Shown: positions 51,346 to 61,152 of the stretch, one piece after another
How the letters are laid out: every line of letters begins with the position of its first letter
How positions within the stretch are numbered: the first letter of the stretch is position 1
Assembly (NCBI GenBank): GCA_963843565.1
Contig: CAWJKY010000003.1
Span: 62,001-126,000, forward strand
Source of the DNA: DASZQY01 sp963843565
GTDB lineage: Bacteria > Pseudomonadota > Alphaproteobacteria > Rhizobiales > Kaistiaceae
Direction: 5' to 3'
Length of the DNA: 64,000 bases
Notes under the pieces: generated by a model
What the model saw: the letters and a program-made list of their open reading frames with translations, nothing else
Database searches by the model: none
Told to the model about the DNA's origin: nothing
Translations under genes and position numbers: made by a program

Positions 51346-53505
51346 TCAGCCGGTCCTTACGATCGCGGGATGCAAGCGAACGGGCCTGCTCGCGTTCCGG
51401 CCCTCGGCGGACTTTGCCTTGGCGGCTGCCAGATAGATGCCGGCGTCTGCGGCGGGCAGGGGCCGGCTGAACAGGAAGCCCTGTCCGCCGTCGCAGCGCA
51501 GGTCGCGCAGAACCTCCAGCTGGCCTTCTGTCTCGATGCCTTCTGCGATCACCGTTTGGCCCAGGCCCTTGCCTATGCCGATGATAGCGGAGACGAGCAT
51601 CCGGGCGCCCGCGTCGGCGGCCAGATCCTTCACGAAGGATTGGTCGATCTTGAGCGTGTTGATCGGAAAGCGCCTCAGGTAGCTGAGGCTCGAGAACCCG
51701 GTTCCAAAGTCGTCGAGCGCCAGCCGCAGGCCGAGCGCCCGAAGCGCTGTCAGCGAACCGGCGGTCGCCTCCGCGTCGTTCATCAGCACGCTCTCGGTCA
51801 GCTCCAGCTCGAGGCCCTCCGCCTGTCCGATGAGCTCGGTGACGATCTTGTTGACCCCTTCCGGATAACCGATGCCACGCAACTCGACGGCCGACACGTT
51901 GACCGACAGAGCGACGTTTTCGATGCCGGCGGCCCGCCATTCCGCCATTTGACGGCAAGCTTCGGCGAGCACCCAGCGTCCGATCGGAACGATCAGCCCG
52001 GATTCCTCCGCGATCGGTATGAATTCCTTTGGCGCCAGCAGGCCGCGCTGCGGGTGGTTCCAGCGCAGCAAGGCCTCGACCCCGGCCAGCGCCCCCGTCG
52101 CCAGTTCGACGCGAGGCTGGTAGTGGAGGCAGAATTCGCCCTGTTCGAGCGCCTGGAGCAGGCTCTCCTCGATGGACTGTCGCTCGATGGCGCGTTCTTT
52201 GGTGCTGCGGCTGAAGGTCCGGTGCGTATTGCCGCCGCTTTCCTTGGCTTCGTAAAGCGCGGCGTCGGCCGCCTTGACCAGGCTATCGGCGTTGCGTCCG
52301 CTCGTCGGATAGACCGCGATGCCGATGCTGGCGGTCATGTTGACCTCGAACTGTCCGAGCTGATGCGGCTTGGACAGCGCGGCGGCGATCTTGTTCGCGC
52401 AAATCGCGGCGTCTTCAGGGTTCTCCATCTCCGAAAGGAGGATCACGAACTCGTCGCCGCCCTGGCGGCTGACCGTGTCGGATGTGCGCACGACCGCCAC
52501 CAGCCGCTTGGCAATGGATTGCAGCAAAAGGTCGCCGGTGTCGTGGCCGAGGGTGTCGTTGACCTTCTTGAAGCCATCGCAGTCCATGAACAGGACCGCG
52601 AGCCGGCGTTGGTGGCGTCGCGCCATGCCGATCGCCTGCTCCAGCCGGTCGGCGAACAAGGCGCGGTTGGGCAGGTCCGTCAGGATGTCGTGCTGCGCCA
52701 TGTGCGACAGCTTCTGTGTCTCGGCGTGCGCCTTGGTCACGTCGCGAAATACGACCACCGCGCCGGTCACGTTGCCACTGCGGTCATGGATCGGCGCGAC
52801 CGAGTCCTCGATCGTCCACTCGAATCCGTCCCGGCGGACCAGGATGCTACCGGCACCCAGCGCCGTGGCCTTGTCTTCGCGGGCGACAAGCGCAAGTGGA
52901 TCGGGCACGGGCCGGCGTGTCTCGGCGTCGATGATCGCGAACACCTCCGAGGTCGGGCGTCCCGCCGCGTCGGAGCGCGACCAGCCGGTCATCCGTTCGG
53001 CGACGGCGTTCAGGTATGTCACCTGTCCGGCTGCGTCGCTGCACAGGACCGCGTCGGCGATGGAATTCAGCGTGACTTCGGCGCGCTCCTTCTCCGCGTA
53101 AAGCGCGTCGTCGACGATCTGCCGGTCGATGAGGTTCTGGATCGTGCGGCTCAGGGGTCGAAAGTCCAGGCGTCCCTTTATGGCGTAGTCGCGGGCGCCC
53201 CACTTGACCGCGGAGCGTGCCGTCGTCTCGTCCTCGGGCGGCGAGATAATGAGGATGGGGGCACGATCCGCCGCCCCCTGGACCGCATCGAGGGTCAGCA
53301 ATCCTTCGCTGTCGGCCAGGTTCAGATCGAGCAGGATCGCGGCGTAGCGTTCTTCCCGAAGGACCGCCAGCGCGGTCGCGAGGTCGGCCGCCCATTGCAC
53401 GACCGGGCGGGCCAGCTCGTCGCCGACCTCCACGCAGTCCGCGACCGCGTCAAAGTCGGCGCGGGACGGCCCTACGAAAAGAAGCTTTCGCGACGTTTGT
53501 CGCAT
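51346..53505 (-). CDS. REC-PAS-GGDEF-EAL signalling protein
   Basis: A 719-residue c-di-GMP enzyme. REC domain 1-125 with phospho-acceptor Asp60 (AILLDLNLADSEG); PAS about 145-260; GGDEF 278-440 with intact GGDEF (349-353) and an I-site RTSD (340-343) for product inhibition; EAL 455-705 with GVEALLRW (Glu477-Ala-Leu) and the downstream DDFGTGFSS. Both active sites look intact, so it could make and break c-di-GMP. No kinase is adjacent. Divergent from a Crp/Fnr gene. Confidence 0.93.
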   Translation of the reverse strand: MRQTSRKLLFVGPSRADFDAVADCVEVGDELARPVVQWAADLATALAVLREERYAAILLDLNLADSEGLLTLDAVQGAADRAPILIISPPEDETTARSAVKWGARDYAIKGRLDFRPLSRTIQNLIDRQIVDDALYAEKERAEVTLNSIADAVLCSDAAGQVTYLNAVAERMTGWSRSDAAGRPTSEVFAIIDAETRRPVPDPLALVAREDKATALGAGSILVRRDGFEWTIEDSVAPIHDRSGNVTGAVVVFRDVTKAHAETQKLSHMAQHDILTDLPNRALFADRLEQAIGMARRHQRRLAVLFMDCDGFKKVNDTLGHDTGDLLLQSIAKRLVAVVRTSDTVSRQGGDEFVILLSEMENPEDAAICANKIAAALSKPHQLGQFEVNMTASIGIAVYPTSGRNADSLVKAADAALYEAKESGGNTHRTFSRSTKERAIERQSIEESLLQALEQGEFCLHYQPRVELATGALAGVEALLRWNHPQRGLLAPKEFIPIAEESGLIVPIGRWVLAEACRQMAEWRAAGIENVALSVNVSAVELRGIGYPEGVNKIVTELIGQAEGLELELTESVLMNDAEATAGSLTALRALGLRLALDDFGTGFSSLSYLRRFPINTLKIDQSFVKDLAADAGARMLVSAIIGIGKGLGQTVIAEGIETEGQLEVLRDLRCDGGQGFLFSRPLPAADAGIYLAAAKAKSAEGRNASRPVRLHPAIVRTG

Positions 53506-53583
53506 CGAGGTAACGTCGCCCCCTTTTTTCAGACTCCGGGTCGATTCTCATCCAACTCATAGTTGCGCGGCCGGCGGCGGACG

Positions 53584-53597
53584 GTTCAAAATTGAAC
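53584..53597. promoter_or_regulatory. palindrome in divergent promoter region
   Basis: Perfect GTTCAAAATTGAAC (6-2-6) within an AT-rich promoter-like stretch (53581-53630, includes TTGTTATATACT) between the REC-PAS-GGDEF-EAL gene and the Crp/Fnr gene. It could be a site for the adjacent regulator. Confidence 0.45.
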
Positions 53598-53745
53598 ATC
53601 GCATCGGCAGAATTGTTATATACTGAAGATTGTGTAGTCGGCCGTGTGCGAGCCGGCACATATGCTCGGCCGCCTGTCCGACACTCCCTTGCGCCACCAG
53701 TTATGCACGAGTGTGCGAGTGTTATCCTTGGAGGGGCCCACCAGC

Positions 53746-54465
53746 ATGAAGAAACCAAAGACCCCGTCTCGCAGACGACCTGTGTCGCGGCGCCGCGTGC
53801 GCCCGGCCGCGATGGAGGCAGCGGAGCCGGCGCAGCCCTGGAAGCCGGAGTCTATGGGCGGTCCGGCGGGCATTGGCTCGAATTTTCGTTCCCCGACCGG
53901 CCAGATCATCTTCGCTCAGGGCGATGCGGCTGACGCGGTCTACTTCATCAAGTCCGGCCGCGTTCAGCTGAACGTCGTGTCGGATCAGGGCAAGGAAGGC
54001 GTCATCGCCCTGCTCGGCAAGGGCGATTTCTTTGGCGAGGGGTGTCTCGCAGGCCAGTCGATTCGTCTGGCCTCGGCGGTCGCCACGGCGGCATCCAGCC
54101 TCACGCGGATCGAAAAGGCCGAGATGGCGCGCGCTCTACACGACGAGCCGCCCTTCTCCGACGTCTTCACCGCGTTCCTGGTTTCAAGGACGATCCAGGT
54201 CGAGGCGGATCTTGTCGATCAGCTCTTCAATTCGAGCGAGAAGCGCCTCGCGCGCCTGCTCCTGCTGCTCGCCAATTTCAACAGCAACTCCGGCCTGCAC
54301 CTGATTACCCCGAAGGTCAGCCAGGAAGTTCTGGCGGCCCGCGTCGGCACGACGCGCTCCCGCATCAACTACTTCATGAACAAGTTCCGCCGCCTCGGGC
54401 TGATCGAATACAACGGCAGCATCAAGGTGCACACCGGACTGCTCAACGTCATCGTCCACGAGTAG
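53746..54465 (+). CDS. Crp/Fnr-family regulator 2
   Basis: A 239-residue regulator. Residues 1-45 are a basic Ser/Arg-rich extension (KKPKTPSRRRPVSRRR). Sensor beta-roll about 50-160 (AVYFIKSGRVQLNVVSDQGKEGVIALLGKGDFFGEGCLAGQ, seen in part). Winged helix about 175-235 with EVLAARVGTTRSRINYFMNKFRRLGLIEY. No cysteine cluster, so sensing is not by FNR-type iron-sulphur. GGAGG lies 11 bases before ATG 53746. Divergent from a c-di-GMP enzyme, and convergent with the pca operon. Confidence 0.88.
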   Translation: MKKPKTPSRRRPVSRRRVRPAAMEAAEPAQPWKPESMGGPAGIGSNFRSPTGQIIFAQGDAADAVYFIKSGRVQLNVVSDQGKEGVIALLGKGDFFGEGCLAGQSIRLASAVATAASSLTRIEKAEMARALHDEPPFSDVFTAFLVSRTIQVEADLVDQLFNSSEKRLARLLLLLANFNSNSGLHLITPKVSQEVLAARVGTTRSRINYFMNKFRRLGLIEYNGSIKVHTGLLNVIVHE

Positions 54466-54469
54466 GGCG

Positions 54470-55045
54470 CTAGACCTCGAAGAACACCGTCTCGTTCTCG
54501 CCCTGCACGCGGATGTCGAAGACGTAACGGGGCAGGCCGTCGGCCGTGCCGTCGCGTCTGGCGATGAGGGTCGCCTGGCGATCCGCCGGCACCAGCTTCA
54601 TCACCGGATCGCTGTCGTTCGCCGCCTCGCCCTCGAAGTAGATGCGCGTCGTCATCTGGAAGAGGACCCCGCGCGAGAAGACGTTGAGGTTGATGTGCGG
54701 CGCCTCGCCGGGCGCCGCCCCCGGCTTGACCGTCTTGAAGCGGAAGATGCCGCCCTTGGTCTCGCTCCGCCCGAACCCCTTGAAGGTGGTGTTGGAGCCG
54801 CGCGTGGGATACTTGCCGGCGCCGTCCGCCTGCCAGATCTCGATCATGGCGTCGGGAATATCGGCGCCTTCGCCGTCGGTGATGCGCCCCTCGATCAGGA
54901 TCGCGTCGCCGTGGGCGTCCTCGGTCCTCAGATCGTCGCCGACCAGCGGGCGGAAGCCGTATTCGGCCGGCGTCAGGCCGATGGCGAAGTAGGGGCCGAC
55001 GGTCTGCGACGGCGTGATGCCATCGGGCTTCTCATGCTCAGCCAT
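54470..55045 (-). CDS. pcaG: protocatechuate 3,4-dioxygenase alpha subunit
   Basis: A 191-residue subunit (ring cleavage of protocatechuate). TPSQTVGPYFAIGLTPAEYGF is the PcaG start; PDAMIEIWQADGAGKYP and RIYFEGEA follow. Final gene of the operon, overlapping pcaH by eight bases. Alpha lacks the iron ligands, which are in beta. Confidence 0.95.
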   Translation of the reverse strand: MAEHEKPDGITPSQTVGPYFAIGLTPAEYGFRPLVGDDLRTEDAHGDAILIEGRITDGEGADIPDAMIEIWQADGAGKYPTRGSNTTFKGFGRSETKGGIFRFKTVKPGAAPGEAPHINLNVFSRGVLFQMTTRIYFEGEAANDSDPVMKLVPADRQATLIARRDGTADGLPRYVFDIRVQGENETVFFEV

Positions 55046-55745
55046 GGTGCGGCTCCTCGAAGTGGGTGGCGTTCCTGCCGCGCAACACGATGTCGAAGCG
55101 ATAGCCGAGCGCCCATTCGGGCACGGTCGTTTCGAGATCGAAGGTCGCCGTCATGCGTTCGACCGCGCGGCTGTCGCCGACGGCTTGCGCGATCGGGTCG
55201 AGCGGGATCAGCGGGTCGCCGGGGAAGTACATCTGGGTCACCAGCCGCGTCAGGAACGACGGGCCGAACAGCGAGAAGTGGATGTGCTGCGGCCGCCAGG
55301 CGTTGGCGTGGTTGCGCCACGGGTAGGCGCCCGGCTTGACGGTAGTGAACTTGTAGATGCCGTTGGCGTCGGTGACGCAGCGGCCGGCGCCGGTGAAGTT
55401 CGCGTCGAGCGGCGCCGGGTGCTGGTCGACCACGTGGATGTAGCGGCCGGCGGCGTTCGCCTGCCAGACCTCGACCAGCGTGTCGGGGATCGGCCGGCGG
55501 TCCTCGTCCATGACGCGGCCGGTGACGATGATGCGCTCGCCGAGCGGCTCGCCGGCGTGCTGTTTGGTCAGGTCGTTGTCGCCCTCGTGATAGCTCTCGT
55601 GGCCGTAGACCGGGCCCGACAGTTCGCCAAGGCTCGCCGGAATGATGATCAGCGGCCGGCTCGGCGAGCGCAGCCTGGTCGAGGTGTAGCCGGGCGAGAG
55701 ATAGGGCGGGTGCGCCTTCAGGCTTTCACGCGGGTATTCGGTCAT
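55038..55745 (-). CDS. pcaH: protocatechuate 3,4-dioxygenase beta subunit
   Basis: A 235-residue iron-binding subunit. Conserved pieces: GESYHEGDNDLTK-like GHESYHEGDNDL, VTGRVMDEDRRPIPDTLVEVWQANAAGRY, and the ferric ligands in WRNHANAWRPQHIHFSLFG (His-x-His with Tyr ligands upstream). Converts protocatechuate to beta-carboxy-cis,cis-muconate with PcaG. Confidence 0.96.
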   Translation of the reverse strand: MTEYPRESLKAHPPYLSPGYTSTRLRSPSRPLIIIPASLGELSGPVYGHESYHEGDNDLTKQHAGEPLGERIIVTGRVMDEDRRPIPDTLVEVWQANAAGRYIHVVDQHPAPLDANFTGAGRCVTDANGIYKFTTVKPGAYPWRNHANAWRPQHIHFSLFGPSFLTRLVTQMYFPGDPLIPLDPIAQAVGDSRAVERMTATFDLETTVPEWALGYRFDIVLRGRNATHFEEPHHG

Positions 55746-55748
55746 CCC

Positions 55749-56960
<1,212 letters not shown>

Positions 56961-56961
56961 G

Positions 56962-57735
56962 TCAGGCGGCCTCGGCGTGGGCGGCGTCGGTGCGGGCGCG
57001 CAGTTCCCGCAGCACCCGCAATTCCTCGGCGGTCGGCGCCTGCGTCTCGGTGATCACGGTGGCGAAGCGCAGCTTCCAGCCGCACGCCGCCGAGACCTGT
57101 TCCCGCGTCACGCCCGGGTAGAGCGCTGTGACGGTCAGGTCCTTGCCGATCGGGTCAGGCTCCAGCACACAGAGGTCGGTGATGATCCGCGTCGGCCCCT
57201 TGGTGGTCACGCCCAGCTTCTCGCGGCTTCCCGGTCCGGAGCCGTGGCCGAGCGAGGTGACAAAGTCGAGGCGGTCGACGAAGGCGCGCTTCGACATCGG
57301 CATGGTGATGAATATCTCGCCGCAGCTGGTGGCGATCTCCGGCGCGCCGCCGCCGCCGGGCAGGCGCACCTTGGGGTGATCGTAAGGGCCGACCACGGTG
57401 GTGTTGAGGTTGGCGAAGCGGTCGATCTGGGCGCCGCCGAGGAAGCCGACCGTGATCCGCCCGCCCTGCAGCCAGTAGCGGAACATCTCCGGCACCGAGA
57501 CGGTGGTGAGCGCCGTCTCGCACAGTTCGCCGTCGCCGATCGAGAGCGGCAGCACCTCCGGCTTGGTGTCGATGGTGCCCGACTCGTAGATCAGCGTGAT
57601 GCCCGGCGCGTGGGTCAGGCGGGCGAGGTTGCAGGCCGCCGACGGCGCGCCGATGCCGACGAAGCAGACGTCGTCGTTGCGGAGCGCCCGCGCCGCCACC
57701 ACGGTCATGATTTCGGTCTCGGTGTAGTCGCTCAT
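56962..57735 (-). CDS. pcaJ: CoA-transferase subunit B (3-oxoadipate type)
   Basis: A 257-residue subunit: ETEIMTVVAARALRNDDVCFVGIGAPSAACNLARL and YESGTIDTKPEVLPLSIGDGELCE (catalytic Glu in ESG). The glutaconate-CoA-transferase-like branch; shorter than Pseudomonas PcaJ types but in place in the pca operon. With PcaI it activates 3-oxoadipate by CoA transfer from succinyl-CoA. Confidence 0.85.
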   Translation of the reverse strand: MSDYTETEIMTVVAARALRNDDVCFVGIGAPSAACNLARLTHAPGITLIYESGTIDTKPEVLPLSIGDGELCETALTTVSVPEMFRYWLQGGRITVGFLGGAQIDRFANLNTTVVGPYDHPKVRLPGGGGAPEIATSCGEIFITMPMSKRAFVDRLDFVTSLGHGSGPGSREKLGVTTKGPTRIITDLCVLEPDPIGKDLTVTALYPGVTREQVSAACGWKLRFATVITETQAPTAEELRVLRELRARTDAAHAEAA

Positions 57736-57739
57736 CGCT

Positions 57740-58588
57740 CTAGGCCGCCCGCGCTGCATAGGTCCGGAAGGCGGAGGCGTCCTTGGCAAGAACGTTCTCC
57801 TTGATCCAGGCAAGGAAGGAGTCGCGATCCTTGGCGATGGCGTCCCACGATTTGTAGAAGGCGTTGGCGCGCCGGTAGTAGCCGTGCGCGTAAGATGGAT
57901 ACGCACCGCCCGGCACTTCGGCGATGGCCGTCACCGTCCACGACGGCAGGATGATCGCGTTGCGGTGGGTCGTGCCGAGGTCGTCGACGATCTCCTCGAC
58001 GGTCACCACTGCGCGCCTCGCCGCCAGTACCGCTTCCTTCTGGACGCCGACGATGCCCTCGAGCAGCACGTTGCCCTTGCGGTCGGCGCGCTGGGCGTGG
58101 ATGACGGCGACGTCCGGCCGGATCGCCGGAACCGTCGCCAGCTGCTCGCCGGTGTAGGGGCATGTGATGGAGCGGATCGTGCCGGTGACCTTGGTGAGAT
58201 CGACGCCGCGATAGCCGCGGAAGACCGCGAAGGGCAGGTTGGCGGCGCCGGCGTCGTAGGCGTTGGCCATGGCCGCGTGGCTGTGCTCCTCGATCTCGAG
58301 CGGACGCGGCCACTGGTTCTCGACCGCGTCGCGGAAGCGGTGCAGCGAACCGACCCCCGGGTTGCCGCCCCACGAAAATACCAGCTTGCGCGCCGTGCCC
58401 ATGCCGATCAGCTGATCGTAGATGAGGTCGGGCGTCATGCGGATCAGCGTCAGGTCCTTGCGCTGCTGGCGGATGACTTCGTGGCCGGCCGCGAAGGGGA
58501 TCAGATGCGTGAAGCCCTCCATGGCAACCGTGTCGCCGTCGCTGAGGTTGGCGGCGATGGCGTCGTGGAGGGAAAGAAACTCGGGCAT
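57740..58588 (-). CDS. pcaI: CoA-transferase subunit A (3-oxoadipate type)
   Basis: A 282-residue subunit A: LSDGDTVAMEGFTHLIPFAAGHEVIRQ, SWGGNPGVGSLHRFRDAVEN, TVEEIVDDLGTTHRNAIILPSWTVTAIAEVPGGAYPSY in part. Partner of the next gene (4-base gap). Together they correspond to the GctAB-like version of the 3-oxoadipate CoA-transferase. Confidence 0.85.
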   Translation of the reverse strand: MPEFLSLHDAIAANLSDGDTVAMEGFTHLIPFAAGHEVIRQQRKDLTLIRMTPDLIYDQLIGMGTARKLVFSWGGNPGVGSLHRFRDAVENQWPRPLEIEEHSHAAMANAYDAGAANLPFAVFRGYRGVDLTKVTGTIRSITCPYTGEQLATVPAIRPDVAVIHAQRADRKGNVLLEGIVGVQKEAVLAARRAVVTVEEIVDDLGTTHRNAIILPSWTVTAIAEVPGGAYPSYAHGYYRRANAFYKSWDAIAKDRDSFLAWIKENVLAKDASAFRTYAARAA

Positions 58589-58608
58589 TGGAACCGGCTC
58601 GCTCCTGA

Positions 58609-59772
58609 CTACTTCAACTCGTCGCCGAGCACTTCACGCAGCCACTTGAAGGCGGCGTTGGCGGCGGGCACGCCGGCGTAGACCGCCGACTGCATGGTGA
58701 GGGCGCGCAACTCGGCGAGGGTGACGCCGTTGGTCAGCGCCGGGCGCACGTGCAGCTTGAATTCGTCCTCGCGGTGCAGCGCGATCATCGTCGTGAGCGT
58801 CAGCATGGAGCGGACCTTGCGGGGCAGCGTCGGGTCGCCCCAGATGTCGTTCCAGGCGGCCCGCGTGATGTAGTCCTGCCAGGGCGCGCCGAAGGACCCG
58901 GCCGTGGCGATGGCCCGCTCCACGTGCTCGCTGCCGAGCACCGCCTTGCGGACGGCAAGCCCCGCCTCGAAGGCGCCGGCGGCGGTGCCGCTCGCCCCCA
59001 GAAACGCGGCGATCTTGGCGGCGACCGCTTCGGGGCGCTCGACCGACATCAGGTGCGGGGCGTTGGGCAGCACCACCATCTCGGCGCCCGGAATGGCGGC
59101 GCGCACCGCTTCCATCATCGCCGGCGTCGCGACGATATCGGCGGCCCCGGCGATGACCAGCGTCGGCGCCTGGATCGTCCTGATCCGTTCGCGGAGGTCG
59201 GCGGCGGCGAGCGCCTCGCAGCAGCGCGCGTAGCCGGCGGGGTCCGATTCCATGAACCCGTCGCGGGTGCGCGCCACCGCTTCGGGGTGCGCCGTGCGGA
59301 AGGCGTCGGTGAACCAGCGCGGCACGATCGTGTCGACCACGGCGGCGAGCCCGGAGGCGCGCACGATGTTGGCGCGGTTGTGCCAGAACTCGGGCGGCGG
59401 AAACTGCGCGGCCGTGGCGCACAGGATCAGCTTGTCGACCCGCGCCGGATATTTCACCGCGAAAGCCTGCGCGATGACGCCGCCGAGCGACAGGCCCGCG
59501 ACGCTCGCCGTGGCGATGTCCAGCTGGTCGAGAAGCATGGCGAGGTCGGTGGCGAGATCGTCGACGGTGAACGCCTTGTCGCGCGAACCCGACTTGCCGT
59601 GGCCGCGCGTGTCGTAGCGCAGCGTCCGGAAGCTTCCGGTGAGCGCCGGGACGATGTCGTCCCAGATCGCCGTGGTCGATCCCAGCGAGTTGGCGAAGGC
59701 GACGACCGGCGCCCCGTCCGGGCCCTCCAGTTCATACGCGATCGTCACGCCGTTGACGGAAGCGGTCGGCAT
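58609..59772 (-). CDS. pcaL: 3-oxoadipate enol-lactonase / 4-carboxymuconolactone decarboxylase fusion
   Basis: A 387-residue fusion. Residues 1-260 are PcaD, an alpha/beta hydrolase: FANSLGST, nucleophile Ser95 (VAGLSLGG), Asp212 (AGAADIVAT) and His240 (NAPHLMSV). Residues 270-387 are PcaC: TAGSFGAPWQDYITRAAWNDIWGDPTLP, and LHVRPALTNGVTLAELRAL. The two consecutive steps are thus made by one chain, with PcaD first. Its ATG overlaps the pcaB stop by one base. Confidence 0.94.
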   Translation of the reverse strand: MPTASVNGVTIAYELEGPDGAPVVAFANSLGSTTAIWDDIVPALTGSFRTLRYDTRGHGKSGSRDKAFTVDDLATDLAMLLDQLDIATASVAGLSLGGVIAQAFAVKYPARVDKLILCATAAQFPPPEFWHNRANIVRASGLAAVVDTIVPRWFTDAFRTAHPEAVARTRDGFMESDPAGYARCCEALAAADLRERIRTIQAPTLVIAGAADIVATPAMMEAVRAAIPGAEMVVLPNAPHLMSVERPEAVAAKIAAFLGASGTAAGAFEAGLAVRKAVLGSEHVERAIATAGSFGAPWQDYITRAAWNDIWGDPTLPRKVRSMLTLTTMIALHREDEFKLHVRPALTNGVTLAELRALTMQSAVYAGVPAANAAFKWLREVLGDELK

Positions 59773-61142
59773 CAGCGGCGTCCTTTCCTGTCGGCAAGCG
59801 CGCGGCGCGCCGTTGCGGCCTCGCGGAGTGCGCGGTCGGTGGCCGCGGCGGCGGCGTCGATGGCCGGAGCCAGATCGAAGGCCGCGGCGATGAGATCGGG
59901 CGTGACGCGCTTGTCCTCGGCGAGCACGTCGCGGAGCGGCCTGCCGGTGTCGCGTACGGTGGCGGAGGCGGCCGCGACCAGCGCGTGGGCGGCTTCCCGC
60001 CCGAGCTTCGGGGCAAGGGCGGCTGCGGCAGCATCGGCGAACAACAGCCCGCCGGTCATGCCGAGATTGGCGCGCATGCGCTTGGTGTCTATCGCCAGAT
60101 GCTCGGCGATGCGGCGGCCCTCGCGGAGCGCCCCGGAGGCGAGGCCGAAGAGGGCGGGGAGGGCATGCCACTCCGCCTGCCAGGCGCCGGCCGGGCGCTG
60201 GTTGGCGGCGGCAAGCGCGGTGAGCAGCGTCGTGACGTGCCCGGGTGCTGCCGCGTGGGCGGCGAGGATCACGGTCGCCGACACCGGATTGCGCTTGTGG
60301 GGCATCGCCGAGGAGCCGCCGCGGCCGGTCGCGGCGCCTTCCGCGACTTCCGCCACTTCGGTCGCCGACAGGAACACCACGTCGCTCGCCATCTTGGCGA
60401 GCGCGCCGATCGTCATCGCCAGCCACGCGCCGGTTGCCGCGAAGCGGCCGCGCGCCGTGTGGGCCGCGGTCGGCGCCAGGCCAAGGCCCAGCGCTCCGGC
60501 ATAAGCCTTGGCGATCGCGGGGCCCTTGGCGCCGAGCGCCGACAGGGTGCCGACCGGTCCGCCGAGGCTCGCGACCAGCGCGCGCCTGCGCACCATGGGA
60601 AGCTCGGCCGCGGCTTCCGCAACCCCCGCCAGCCAGCCGGCCGCGACATAGCCGAAGGTGATGGGCGCGCCATGCTGGCCGTAGGTCCGTCCGACGGCGG
60701 GCGTCTTGCGGTGCGCCTTGGCCATCGCGGCCAGCGCGTCGAGGATCGCCCCGAGATCGGCGGCGATCAGGGCGAAGGCGTCGGCCATCTGGAGCGCCAG
60801 CGCCGTGTCGACGATGTCCTGGCTGGTGGCGCCCTTGTGGAGGGCGGGTCGCAGCGCGGCGGGGAGCTTCGCCTCGACCGCCTTCACGAACGGGATCGTC
60901 AGAACACCGGCGTCGGCGGTGCTAGCTCCGAGCGCCGCCATGTCGAGGTCGCCCGGCCTGATCCCGCGGATCGCCGCGGCGAGCCCCTTCGGTGCCAACC
61001 CGGCGTCCGCCTCGGCGCGCGCCAGTGCCGCTTCGGCCTTCAGCATCGCCGAAACCCGCGCCGTGTCGGCAAACACGGCGCGCATCTCCGCGGTCGCGAA
61101 GAGCGGTCCGGTCAGTTCCGAGTCGAGGGCCGAAAACGTCAT
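59772..61142 (-). CDS. pcaB: 3-carboxy-cis,cis-muconate cycloisomerase
   Basis: A 456-residue member of the fumarase/aspartase superfamily. MTFSALDSELTGPLFATAEMRAVF, GATSQDIVDTALALQ, and the signature GGSSAMPHKRNPVSA. Lactonises beta-carboxymuconate. It begins 10 bases after pobA. Confidence 0.95.
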   Translation of the reverse strand: MTFSALDSELTGPLFATAEMRAVFADTARVSAMLKAEAALARAEADAGLAPKGLAAAIRGIRPGDLDMAALGASTADAGVLTIPFVKAVEAKLPAALRPALHKGATSQDIVDTALALQMADAFALIAADLGAILDALAAMAKAHRKTPAVGRTYGQHGAPITFGYVAAGWLAGVAEAAAELPMVRRRALVASLGGPVGTLSALGAKGPAIAKAYAGALGLGLAPTAAHTARGRFAATGAWLAMTIGALAKMASDVVFLSATEVAEVAEGAATGRGGSSAMPHKRNPVSATVILAAHAAAPGHVTTLLTALAAANQRPAGAWQAEWHALPALFGLASGALREGRRIAEHLAIDTKRMRANLGMTGGLLFADAAAAALAPKLGREAAHALVAAASATVRDTGRPLRDVLAEDKRVTPDLIAAAFDLAPAIDAAAAATDRALREAATARRALADRKGRR

Positions 61143-61152
61143 CCCCGCAGTC

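Noticed and set aside
51010..53562. Very long reading frame opposite the REC-PAS-GGDEF-EAL gene
   Set aside because: Shadow in high-GC DNA; no family likeness, and the opposite strand has a full four-domain protein.
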